Shown here in pieces: positions 26,767-34,442 of a stretch of 64,000 nucleotides of DNA; the stretch's first letter is position 1, and each line of letters begins with the position of its first letter. Origin of the DNA: Flavobacterium sp. 1355 (lineage in GTDB: Bacteria; Bacteroidota; Bacteroidia; Flavobacteriales; Flavobacteriaceae); contig NZ_JAFICC010000014.1 in assembly GCF_017833415.1 (NCBI RefSeq), positions 101,290 through 165,289 of the forward strand. The letters are read 5' to 3'. Below the pieces are notes generated by a model. That model saw only the letters and a list, made by a program, of their open reading frames with translations. It did not search any database and had not been told where the DNA came from. A program made the translations under genes and the position numbers.

Positions 26767-27180
26767 ATGAAAATTATTAAAATTTCGATGTTAGCTTTAG
26801 TCCTAGGATTAATGTCTTTCTCAGCAATTGCTCCGGTACAGTCTTTAGCTTCTACTGCAAAAACAGAAACCGCAGCTTCAACAATAGTTTGGAAAGCAGA
26901 AACTATAGACGTTGGCGAAATTCCACAAGGAACTCCAAAAGCAATCGTTTACGAATTTAAAAATACAGGAAAAACAGCTGTTGTGATTACAAATGTTGTG
27001 GGATCTTGCGGTTGTACAGCTACAGACTATACAAAAGAACCAGTTTTGCCTGGTAAATCAGCAAAAGTAACAGCAACTTACAATGCTGCAAATAAAGGTG
27101 CTTTTACAAAAACAGTAACTGTAACAACAAATGCAGAAACTGCGCCAAAAACACTTACGCTAAAAGGAACAGTGATCTAA
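26767..27180 (+). CDS. DUF1573 periplasmic protein
   Basis: This 137-residue protein has a signal peptide (MKIIKISMLALVLGLMSFSA, cleavage near residues 22-30). The DUF1573 domain is an Ig-like (ASH-type) fold. It contains VYEFKNTGKTAVVITNVVGS, the family's SCGCTATDY motif with two cysteines, PGKSAKVTATYNA, and the strand TVTVTTNAETAPKTLTLKG. DUF1573 proteins are abundant and often highly expressed in Bacteroidota, but no function is established. It is transcribed divergently from the histidine kinase operon. Confidence 0.9.
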   Translation: MKIIKISMLALVLGLMSFSAIAPVQSLASTAKTETAASTIVWKAETIDVGEIPQGTPKAIVYEFKNTGKTAVVITNVVGSCGCTATDYTKEPVLPGKSAKVTATYNAANKGAFTKTVTVTTNAETAPKTLTLKGTVI

Positions 27181-27206
27181 AATAAAAGGTTGATTATAAA
27201 GGGAAG

Positions 27207-27240
27207 AACTCCGGACATATAATGTGTCCGGAGTTTTTTG
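27207..27240. terminator. Bidirectional terminator between DUF1573 and NlpC/P60 genes
   Basis: AACTCCGGACA (27207-27217) and TGTCCGGAGTT (27225-27235) form a perfect 11-bp stem followed by T residues. It lies between two convergent stops. Confidence 0.85.
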
Positions 27241-27258
27241 TATTAAAGGTGTAAATTA

Positions 27259-27762
27259 TTATTTAGATAAAACATCAATACATTTATAAAAACGTTTGGT
27301 GTAATGTTCTGTAGCAAGCGAAGTAATGGTTACACTATTTACTTTTCCAGAAGAAGCGTGTATAAATTTAGACTGCATCCCGTTGGCTTCGCAAATAATA
27401 CCGAGATGGCCTATAATGGTTTGATCTTTATAACCATAAAAAACTAAAATATCTCCAACTTTAAAATCTTCCGGATTTAGTTTCGTACCAATATTTTTAT
27501 AACCTCCTGAACTTCTCGGCAAATCAACATTAAAATGTTTAAAAACATAACTGACAAAACCTGAGCAGTCAAACCCTTTTTGAGGATCATTTCCTGCATA
27601 TAAATATGGCGTTCCCATATATTGCTGGGCATATTCTACAATAGCCTCCCGGTCTGTTTTAGCTGCTGCATTCTGAATTTTAGGGACACTTTTGTCTTCA
27701 TTTTTGCAAGTAAAAGAAGTGCATAAAATAAAGCCGGCCAATATATAAAGAGGTAATTTCAT
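27259..27762 (-). CDS. NlpC/P60 (C40) peptidase lipoprotein
   Basis: This 167-residue cell-wall endopeptidase starts at ATG 27760-27762. From there a lipoprotein signal is seen (MKLPLYILAGFILCTSFTC, lipobox SFTC); a longer frame to 27819 would misplace it. The catalytic Cys is in GFDCSGFVSYVF, preceded by the family's GTPYLYAG. The catalytic His is in IIGHLGIIC and a third polar residue in KFIHASSG. It likely cuts peptide cross-links of peptidoglycan (D-Glu-diaminopimelate bond in the family) while anchored to a membrane. It is a single gene, convergent with DUF1573. Confidence 0.9.
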   Translation of the reverse strand: MKLPLYILAGFILCTSFTCKNEDKSVPKIQNAAAKTDREAIVEYAQQYMGTPYLYAGNDPQKGFDCSGFVSYVFKHFNVDLPRSSGGYKNIGTKLNPEDFKVGDILVFYGYKDQTIIGHLGIICEANGMQSKFIHASSGKVNSVTITSLATEHYTKRFYKCIDVLSK

Positions 27763-27940
27763 TTTTTTGTTGCTGTAAGATTTAATTGATAAAGATAGGT
27801 TCTTGCTTTTGAAAATCAAAGGAATGATTTGTGAAAGCTGCTAAAGGTAACGTTAATAAACATAGAATTTATATAATGATTTTGGTGTTTTTTTATTGCT
27901 TTTTGATGTTTTAGTATCTTTTTCAATATGCTAATTCGAA

Positions 27941-27948
27941 TATATTTG
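27941..27948 (+). promoter_or_regulatory. -7 box of the esterase operon
   Basis: TATATTTG followed by TG is an exact TAnnTTTG. It predicts a start near 27955 and a leader of about 24 bases to the ATG at 27979. A T-rich stretch is found at the -33 position. Confidence 0.55.
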
Positions 27949-27978
27949 TGAATCGTATTTATATTTAACAAATAAATT

Positions 27979-29070
27979 ATGTTTCTCAAAAAAATAACTG
28001 TTTTAATTTTGTTTTTGCTGATTTCGAGTACTTCAATAGCCCAGAATCAAAATACTTTCTTGTACGCCGGCAGAGTAGAAAAACTTCAAAATAATGAAGT
28101 TGTCTTAATAGGAACAGCCTCTTCGGTTTCGTTTAATTTTACGGGAAGTAAATGTGAAATTTCATTACAAAGTGTTGATACCTGGGAACATCACAATTAT
28201 GTTTCTTTGGTTTTGGATGGAAAGTATATAGGGAAATTAAGAATAGAAAAAGGGACAGTACAATCTTTTCCAATAAAAATTACTTCGAATAAAAAAGTGC
28301 ATAATCTAACGATTTACAAAACTACAGAAGCACAAAGCGGCGGAATTCTATTTGCAGCAACGACAGCAAAACTGACTTCGATTTCGGCCAAAAAGAAAAA
28401 GAAAATCGAATTTATAGGCGATTCAATTACATGCGGAGCCGCCAGCGACCCGTCGGATGTACCTTGTGATAAAGGTGAATATTTTGATCATCATAATGGT
28501 TATTATGCTTACGGGCCAATACTTTCCAGAGAAATAGGTGTCGATTATTTAATGAGTTCTGTTTCCGGAATTGGAATGTACAGAAACTGGAATGACGAAA
28601 ATAAAGACGAAGCCATAATGCCAGATGTGTATCAGAATTTATATTTAACGAAAGATACATCTAAACCCAAATACGATTTTGCTTTTCAGCCTGAAATTAT
28701 TAGTATTGCTCTGGGAACCAATGATTTTTCTGCCGGTGATGGAAAAAAAGAGCGTTTGCCCTTTAATGCAGAAAAATATGTTTCAAATTACATCAGCTTT
28801 ATAAAAATGCTGTACGAACATAATCCGAATGCACAGATCGTGATTACTAATAGTCCAATGGTTGGAGGTGAAAGAGCAATGGTTTTTGAAGATTGTCTGA
28901 ATAAAGTAAAGCACGCTTTCGCGGAAGACAAAAAGCACAAAACCATTCAGATTTTCAAATTCAAACCGATGACTCCTAAAGGCTGCTCTGGTCATCCTGA
29001 TATTGCAGATCATAAAATTTTGGCAGCTGAATACGGTCCATTTTTAAAAAAGCTTCTAAATGAAAAATAA
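27979..29070 (+). CDS. CE2-type SGNH acetylesterase (hemicellulose deacetylase)
   Basis: This 363-residue exported enzyme has a signal peptide to about residue 22 (SSTSIAQ). An N-terminal jelly-roll (FLYAGRVEKL to about residue 130) precedes an SGNH hydrolase domain with block I FIGDSITCGA (nucleophile Ser), block III ALGTNDFS, and GCSGHPDIADH with the catalytic His. This two-domain layout and the GHPD motif are those of CE2 acetylesterases, which remove acetyl groups from mannan and xylan oligosaccharides. The gene overlaps the next esterase by 11 bp. The context (GH3 downstream, mannan genes beyond) supports acetyl-glucomannan as substrate. Confidence 0.87.
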   Translation: MFLKKITVLILFLLISSTSIAQNQNTFLYAGRVEKLQNNEVVLIGTASSVSFNFTGSKCEISLQSVDTWEHHNYVSLVLDGKYIGKLRIEKGTVQSFPIKITSNKKVHNLTIYKTTEAQSGGILFAATTAKLTSISAKKKKKIEFIGDSITCGAASDPSDVPCDKGEYFDHHNGYYAYGPILSREIGVDYLMSSVSGIGMYRNWNDENKDEAIMPDVYQNLYLTKDTSKPKYDFAFQPEIISIALGTNDFSAGDGKKERLPFNAEKYVSNYISFIKMLYEHNPNAQIVITNSPMVGGERAMVFEDCLNKVKHAFAEDKKHKTIQIFKFKPMTPKGCSGHPDIADHKILAAEYGPFLKKLLNEK

Positions 29071-30439
29071 TATATTTAAGTTTGTTTTCTTTCTGTTGAT
29101 TTCCGGTACTATGATGGCAAACGTTACACTTCCGAATATTTTTGGTGACAATATGGTTTTACAGCGCAATGCCGAAGTGAAAATTTGGGGTTGGGCCAGT
29201 CCAAAAGAAGAAATCAAATTAACTGCGAGCTGGAACAATCAGGAATATAAAGTGACTGCAAACAACCAGGCGCAATGGGAACTCAAAATTAAAACTCCAG
29301 AAGCCGGCGGGCCTTACACCATTTCGATAAAAGGATACAACGAAGTCATACTAAAAAATATTTTGATTGGAGAAGTTTGGGTTTGCGCCGGACAATCGAA
29401 CATGGAAATGTCTGCAAGCTGGGGAATCGACAATGGCGAGGAAGAAATGAAAAACGCCACGAATCCGAATATTCGTTTTTTTACCGTTCCGAAATTAACA
29501 GCCACAACACCACAAAATAATCTTTTAGGAAACTGGGTCGAATCGACTCCGGAGACGATGAAAAACTTCAGCGCCATTGGCTATTTCTTTGCCAAGCGGT
29601 TGAGAGAAGATTTAAAAAACGTACCAATCGGACTAATTTCATCCAATTGGGGCGGAACTCCTGCCGAAATCTGGATGCCCGAAGAAGTCGTGCAAAATGA
29701 TCCCATTTTATTAGAAAATGCCAAAAAACTCAACGAGCAGGAATACGGACCACGTCAACCCGGACGTGCCTATAACGCCATGATTTATCCCATTACAGGT
29801 TTTAAAATTGCCGGAACGCTTTGGTATCAGGGCGAATCGAATGTGGGTTCTTTGGTTTACGACAAAACATTGTCGGCTTTAATCTCTTCGTGGAGAAAAG
29901 TCTGGCAGGACGAATTTCCTTTTTATTTCGTCCAGATCGCACCTTATAAAACCGGAAGCAACAACTTCTCAAATGTTACGGTTAGAAATTCTCAAAGAAA
30001 AATCCTCAAAGAAGTTCCGAAAACCGGAATGGTTTTGACTTCTGATATTTCAGACACGATTGATATTCATCCAAAGAATAAAAAAGATGTTGGAATTCGT
30101 TTGGCCAATTTGGCTTTGGCCGAAACTTATAAAGTTAACTCTAATTTGGTAAACGGACCACTTTTTAAAGATTTTAAAATTGACAAAAACAAAGTCACAG
30201 TTTCTTTTGATTATGCTGACGGATTGTATTTTAAAAATAAAACATCCAATCAGTTTGAATTGGCTGGAGCAGATGGGAATTTTTATCCCGCCGAAGCTTC
30301 CATAAAAAATAATCAGGTGATTTTGGTGAGTAAAAAAGTTCCAACTCCGGTGAAAGTGAGATTCTCTTGGGGAAATACAATTCAGCCGGATTTGTTTAAT
30401 AAAGCAAATTTGCCGGCTTCTTGTTTTGTTACGGAGTAG
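29060..30439 (+). CDS. Sialate O-acetylesterase-like carbohydrate esterase
   Basis: This 459-residue exported SGNH enzyme has signal MKNNIFKFVFFLLISGTMMA. The N-terminal beta domain (NVTLPNIFGDNMVLQR) is followed by the nucleophile motif VWVCAGQSNMEMSAS, an SSNWGGTPAEIW block, LWYQGESNV, and a late DIHPKNK with the catalytic His. This is the DUF303 sialate O-acetylesterase family. In glycan loci such proteins usually remove acetyl groups from plant polysaccharides, not sialic acid. It starts inside the CE2 gene (11-bp overlap), so the two are co-translated, giving two deacetylases of different fold groups for one substrate. Confidence 0.87.
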   Translation: MKNNIFKFVFFLLISGTMMANVTLPNIFGDNMVLQRNAEVKIWGWASPKEEIKLTASWNNQEYKVTANNQAQWELKIKTPEAGGPYTISIKGYNEVILKNILIGEVWVCAGQSNMEMSASWGIDNGEEEMKNATNPNIRFFTVPKLTATTPQNNLLGNWVESTPETMKNFSAIGYFFAKRLREDLKNVPIGLISSNWGGTPAEIWMPEEVVQNDPILLENAKKLNEQEYGPRQPGRAYNAMIYPITGFKIAGTLWYQGESNVGSLVYDKTLSALISSWRKVWQDEFPFYFVQIAPYKTGSNNFSNVTVRNSQRKILKEVPKTGMVLTSDISDTIDIHPKNKKDVGIRLANLALAETYKVNSNLVNGPLFKDFKIDKNKVTVSFDYADGLYFKNKTSNQFELAGADGNFYPAEASIKNNQVILVSKKVPTPVKVRFSWGNTIQPDLFNKANLPASCFVTE

Positions 30440-30445
30440 CTTTTT

Positions 30446-30559
30446 TTGTCATCCTGAGGAACGAAGGATCACACACGTAACTCTACAAAGATTGGCGATT
30501 TCTTTGTGGAATTACTGTGCGGAGTTTCTTGTGTGGTCCTTCGTTCCTCAGGATGACAA
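30446..30559. repeat. 114-bp inverted repeat between esterase and GH3 genes
   Basis: The outer 23 bp (TTGTCATCCTGAGGAACGAA...GGA) is repeated exactly in reverse complement at 30537-30559, with a partly pairing interior (CACAC/GTGTG). Such hairpins are dispersed repeats in Bacteroidota chromosomes. It lies between 29060-30439 and bglX and may act as a terminator or mRNA-stabilising hairpin. A 16-bp palindrome, TCCCGAAGCTTCGGGA, follows at 30602-30617. Confidence 0.9.
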
Positions 30560-30632
30560 TATTGCGATAATCTCGAAAACCTTAGCATCTTAGTATCTCA
30601 GTCCCGAAGCTTCGGGATAGCACCTTAAAAAT

Positions 30633-32930
30633 ATGAAAAATAAAAAAATAATAACTATTGGGGTTTTTGCCCTGTTTACTGTTGGAAATATGAATGCACA
30701 AAAAAAGCCGTATCTGGATAAGAATAAGACGGTTGAACAACGTATAGATTTGCTTTTGCCTTTAATGACTTTAGAAGAAAAAGTAGGGCAAATGAACCAG
30801 TATAACGGTTTTTGGGATGTAACGGGTCCGGCTCCAAAAGGCGGAACGGCAGAACTAAAATACGAACACCTCAGAAAAGGATTGGTGGGCTCAATGCTAA
30901 CGGTTCGTGGTGTGAAAGAAGTGAAAGCCGTACAAAAAATTGCGGTAGAAGAAACCCGTTTGGGAATTCCGTTGATTATTGGTTTTGATGTGATTCACGG
31001 TTATAAAACATTAAGTCCGATTCCGTTGGCAGAAGCGGCGAGCTGGGATTTAGAAGCGATTAAAAAATCGGCAGCGATTGCGGCAGACGAAGCTTCGGCA
31101 TCAGGAATTAACTGGACTTTTGGTCCCAATGTCGATGTAGCAAACGATGCGCGCTGGGGACGTGTGATGGAGGGTGCTGGAGAAGACCCGTATTTGGGAA
31201 GTAAAGTGGGTTATGCTAGAGTAAAAGGTTTTCAGGGCGAAACGATTGCAGATTTGGCCAAAGTAAATACGATCGCAGCCTGTGCAAAACACTTTGCGGC
31301 ATATGGTTATGTTGAAGCGGGATTGGAATATAATATTGTAGATATCAGTAATTCTAAATTATACAATTCGGTTTTACCGCCTTTTGAAGCTACTGTACAC
31401 GCTGGTGTTCGTACGTTTATGAATTCTTTTAATACACTAAATGGCGTTCCGGCAACGGGAAATGTGTTTTTGCAAAGAGATATTTTGAAAGGCAAATGGA
31501 AGTTTGACGGCTTTGTGATTTCTGATTATGCTTCAATTCGTGAAATGATTGCGCACGGTTATGCAAAAGACGAAGCCGATGCGACTGCAAAAGCGGTAAT
31601 TGCAGGTTCTGACATGGATATGGAATCGTATTTGTATGTGGCAAAATTAGTCGGTTTGGTGAAAGAAGGAAAGGTAAAAGAAGCTTTGGTTGATGATGCC
31701 GTTCGCAGAATTCTTCGTGTGAAATTTGAATTGGGATTATTTGATGATCCGTACCGATATTGTGATGAAAAACGTGAAAAAGAAGTTGTGGGAAGTAAAG
31801 CCAATAATGATGGCGTTCTGGACATGGCAAAAAAATCTATCGTATTATTAAAAAATGAAAAGAATTTGCTTCCGCTAAAAAAATCAGGGCAAAAAATTGC
31901 TTTGATTGGTGCTTTGGCAAATGATAAAAACAGTCCGTTGGGAAGCTGGAGAATTGCAGCAGATGATAATTCGGCGGTTTCTGTTTTAGAAGGAATGCAG
32001 CAGTATAAAGACAATCAGCTGACTTTTGAAAAAGGAGTTGAATTATTAAAACAAAAAGCAACTTTCTTAACTGAAACGGTTTTTAACACCACAGAAAAAA
32101 GCGGATTTGAAGCGGCAAAATCAGTTGCTAAAAATGCCGACGTTGTGGTAATGGTTTTAGGCGAATATGGTTTTCAAAGCGGGGAGGGCAGAAGCAGAAC
32201 AGATCTCAATTTGCCAGGTTTACAGCAAGAATTGTTAGAGGAAATTTATAAAGTGAATCCGAATATCGTTTTGGTTTTAAACAACGGACGTCCGTTGAGT
32301 ATTCCGTGGGCTGCAGAACACGTGCCTGCCATCTTGGAAGCATGGCAATTGGGAACGCAAACCGGAAATGCGGTAGCACAGGTCTTATACGGAGATTATA
32401 ACCCAAGCGGAAAATTGCCAATGTCGTTTCCTAGAAATGTGGGTCAGGTTCCGATTTATTACAACAAATATAGTACGGGAAGACCAGTTGACAGTGATAA
32501 AAATGTGTTTTGGTCACATTATATGGATGTGGAAAAAACGCCTCAGTTTCCGTTTGGTTTTGGTTTGAGTTACACCAAATTCGATTATAAAAACCTGAAA
32601 TTGAATAAAACGTCTTTTTCAAAAGGAGAAAATGTTCAAATTACCGTTGAGGTTACCAACTCAGGAAATTATGACGGAAAAGAAGTGGTTCAATTGTATA
32701 TTCATGATGAATTTGCAAGCATTGTTCGACCAATCAAAGAATTAAAAGGTTTTGAATTGGTAAACCTGAAAAAAGGAGAAACTAAAACCGTAACTTTTAC
32801 TTTGACGGATAAAGAATTGGGTTTTTATGATAATGAAGGGAATTATTTAGTTGAACCGGGAACTTTTAAAATTATGGTTGGAGGAAGTTCTGATAAAGGT
32901 TTGGAGAGTGGTTTTGAGATAAAAGAATAA
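30633..32930 (+). CDS. bglX: GH3 beta-glucosidase (BglX-like)
   Basis: This 765-residue exported exo-glycosidase has a signal peptide (MKNKKIITIGVFALFTVGNMNA). The GH3 N domain has IPLIIGFDVIHGY, CAKHFAAYG, and the nucleophile Asp in GFVISDYASIREM. The C domain holds the acid/base region (GRSRTDLNLPGLQ) and a FnIII-like C-terminal domain (DGKEVVQLYIHDEFAS) ends the protein. It removes terminal beta-glucose from oligosaccharides in the periplasm. In this locus it would trim glucose from glucomannan pieces, though cellobiose-type substrates are also possible. It is separated from the esterases by an inverted repeat and a palindrome. Confidence 0.93.
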   Translation: MKNKKIITIGVFALFTVGNMNAQKKPYLDKNKTVEQRIDLLLPLMTLEEKVGQMNQYNGFWDVTGPAPKGGTAELKYEHLRKGLVGSMLTVRGVKEVKAVQKIAVEETRLGIPLIIGFDVIHGYKTLSPIPLAEAASWDLEAIKKSAAIAADEASASGINWTFGPNVDVANDARWGRVMEGAGEDPYLGSKVGYARVKGFQGETIADLAKVNTIAACAKHFAAYGYVEAGLEYNIVDISNSKLYNSVLPPFEATVHAGVRTFMNSFNTLNGVPATGNVFLQRDILKGKWKFDGFVISDYASIREMIAHGYAKDEADATAKAVIAGSDMDMESYLYVAKLVGLVKEGKVKEALVDDAVRRILRVKFELGLFDDPYRYCDEKREKEVVGSKANNDGVLDMAKKSIVLLKNEKNLLPLKKSGQKIALIGALANDKNSPLGSWRIAADDNSAVSVLEGMQQYKDNQLTFEKGVELLKQKATFLTETVFNTTEKSGFEAAKSVAKNADVVVMVLGEYGFQSGEGRSRTDLNLPGLQQELLEEIYKVNPNIVLVLNNGRPLSIPWAAEHVPAILEAWQLGTQTGNAVAQVLYGDYNPSGKLPMSFPRNVGQVPIYYNKYSTGRPVDSDKNVFWSHYMDVEKTPQFPFGFGLSYTKFDYKNLKLNKTSFSKGENVQITVEVTNSGNYDGKEVVQLYIHDEFASIVRPIKELKGFELVNLKKGETKTVTFTLTDKELGFYDNEGNYLVEPGTFKIMVGGSSDKGLESGFEIKE

Positions 32931-33290
32931 AAGGTTTGCCACGAAGACGCTAGTGCGCGAAGTTTTTTTTCGCCACGAATTCACGAATTAATTATTTAAA
33001 AATTCCTGAATTCGTGGCGATTTCTAATTTTTATGCATAGCCCCTAGCTTTAGCTAGGGGAATAAAATTAAAATAGGAAAAGGGCTTTAGCCAAACTATA
33101 ACGGTTAGGCTAAAGCCCTTTTCGTTTGTGTTTATCTCCATCCAGCTAAAGCTGGACGCTATTCAATCTTAAAACTTTAAAAAAAACTTTGTGACTTTGC
33201 GTCTTTGCGAGATTAAAAAAAGGCAGCTTTATTTATTACTTTTTTTTACCTTTAAAACCTATAAAACTTCCAACCTTTTAAACGAAAATA
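32931..33290. repeat. 360-bp intergenic region made of inverted repeats
   Basis: Four separate dyads are seen and no gene: TCGCCACGAATTCACGAATT (32970-32989) with its reverse complement, one mismatch, at 33001-33020; CCCCTAGCTTTAGCTAGGGG (33041-33060); AAAAGGGCTTTAGCC with GGCTAAAGCCCTTTT (33078-33122); and TCCAGC-TAAA-GCTGGA (33141-33156). The dyad at 33078-33122 is followed by T-rich sequence and could terminate bglX transcription. Confidence 0.85.
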
Positions 33291-34247
33291 ATGAAATATA
33301 ACAGATGTGGAAAAAGCGGGTTATTATTGCCTGAAATTTCTTTGGGATTATGGCACAACTTCGGATCCGTAGATAATTTTGATAATGCCGAAAGTATTGC
33401 GGTAGAAGCTTTTGATAAAGGAATTACGCATTTTGATCTGGCCAATAATTACGGACCGGTTCCCGGATCTGCTGAGACTAATTTTGGTAAAATTCTGTGG
33501 CATAATTTCCAAGGAAATCTGCGTGATGAAATCATCATTTCGACTAAAGCCGGCTACACCATGTGGGACGGACCTTATGGCGATTGGGGTTCAAGAAAAT
33601 ACCTTTTATCAAGTTTAGACCAGAGTTTAAAAAGAATGAAGGTCGATTATGTAGATATTTTTTATTCGCATCGCCCTGATCCTGAAACGCCAATTGAAGA
33701 AACCATGATGGCGCTTGATTATGCCGTAAGAAGCGGAAAAGCCTTGTATGTGGGAATTAGTAATTATTCGGCAGAGGAAACTCGTGTTGCGGTTGATGTT
33801 TTAAAACAGTTGGGAACGCCATGTTTGATTCATCAGGCAAAATATTCGATGTTGGAGCGTTGGGTTGAAGGCGGTTTGCTGGATGTTCTGGAAGAAAAAG
33901 GAGTAGGCTGTATTGCATTTTCGCCTTTGGCACAAGGACTTTTGACTGATAAATATTTAAAGGGAATTCCGGAAAACTCAAGAGCGCATAATCCGAACGG
34001 ACATTTGAAAGAAGATGAAGTTACTGAGGAAAGAATTCAGAAATTAATTCAGCTGAATGAAATTGCTCAAAACAGAAACCAATCTTTGGCACAAATGGCT
34101 TTGGCCTGGTTACAAAAAGACAAACGAATTACTTCTGTTTTAATTGGTGCGAGTTCGGTAAAACAATTGTGTAATAATATTGATTGTTTGCAAAATACGG
34201 AGTTTACAAATGATGAATTGAATGCAATTGAGAAGATTTTGTCCTAA
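33291..34247 (+). CDS. Aldo/keto reductase (YghZ-like)
   Basis: This 318-residue NADPH-dependent oxidoreductase has a TIM barrel. The start MKYNRCGKSGLLLPEISLGL and GITHFDLANNYGPVPGSAE (catalytic Asp/Tyr), IISTKAGYTMWDGPYGDWG (Lys) and VDIFYSHRPDP (His) are typical of the YghZ group, the L-glyceraldehyde-3-phosphate and methylglyoxal reductases. In this neighbourhood it may reduce a sugar-derived aldehyde, but that is only suggested by position. No signal peptide is seen, so it is cytoplasmic. It is the last + gene before the convergent GH97 wing. Confidence 0.88.
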   Translation: MKYNRCGKSGLLLPEISLGLWHNFGSVDNFDNAESIAVEAFDKGITHFDLANNYGPVPGSAETNFGKILWHNFQGNLRDEIIISTKAGYTMWDGPYGDWGSRKYLLSSLDQSLKRMKVDYVDIFYSHRPDPETPIEETMMALDYAVRSGKALYVGISNYSAEETRVAVDVLKQLGTPCLIHQAKYSMLERWVEGGLLDVLEEKGVGCIAFSPLAQGLLTDKYLKGIPENSRAHNPNGHLKEDEVTEERIQKLIQLNEIAQNRNQSLAQMALAWLQKDKRITSVLIGASSVKQLCNNIDCLQNTEFTNDELNAIEKILS

Positions 34248-34263
34248 TTTGCATACATAATCT

Positions 34264-34367
34264 AAACTGGACAGAAGTCCAGCTCTACAATATAATTTGT
34301 TCCTTCGGAACTGTAAAAAGAGCCTTTGGCTCGATCCATATTGTAGGGCTGGACTTCAGTCCAGTTT
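34264..34367. repeat. Inverted repeat with 30-bp arms between convergent genes
   Basis: The left arm (34264-34293) and right arm (34338-34367) are reverse complements with two mismatches (AAACTGGAC...ACAATAT). TTCCTTCGGAA and GAGCCTTTGGCTC form smaller dyads between them. It sits between the aldo/keto reductase and GH97 stops. Confidence 0.88.
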
Positions 34368-34386
34368 TGTGAGATTTAAAAATTGT

Positions 34387-34419
34387 AAACCCGACAGGTT
34401 TTTAAAACCTGTCGGGTTT
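34387..34419. terminator. Perfect palindrome, likely bidirectional terminator
   Basis: AAACCCGACAGGTTTT pairs with AAAACCTGTCGGGTTT around one T, all 16 bp matched. The core GACAGGTTTTNAAAACCTGTC is shared with the palindrome at 37728-37754. Confidence 0.75.
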
Positions 34420-34442
34420 GTTATATAAAATGGATGTTATTT

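Noticed and set aside
31429..32061. Long antisense frames inside bglX
   Set aside because: GH3 motifs on the + strand are complete; the antisense frames have no family features.
32931..34442. An insertion sequence or integron in the repeat-rich gaps
   Set aside because: No transposase or integrase frame is present and no target duplications could be seen; only short dyads are found.
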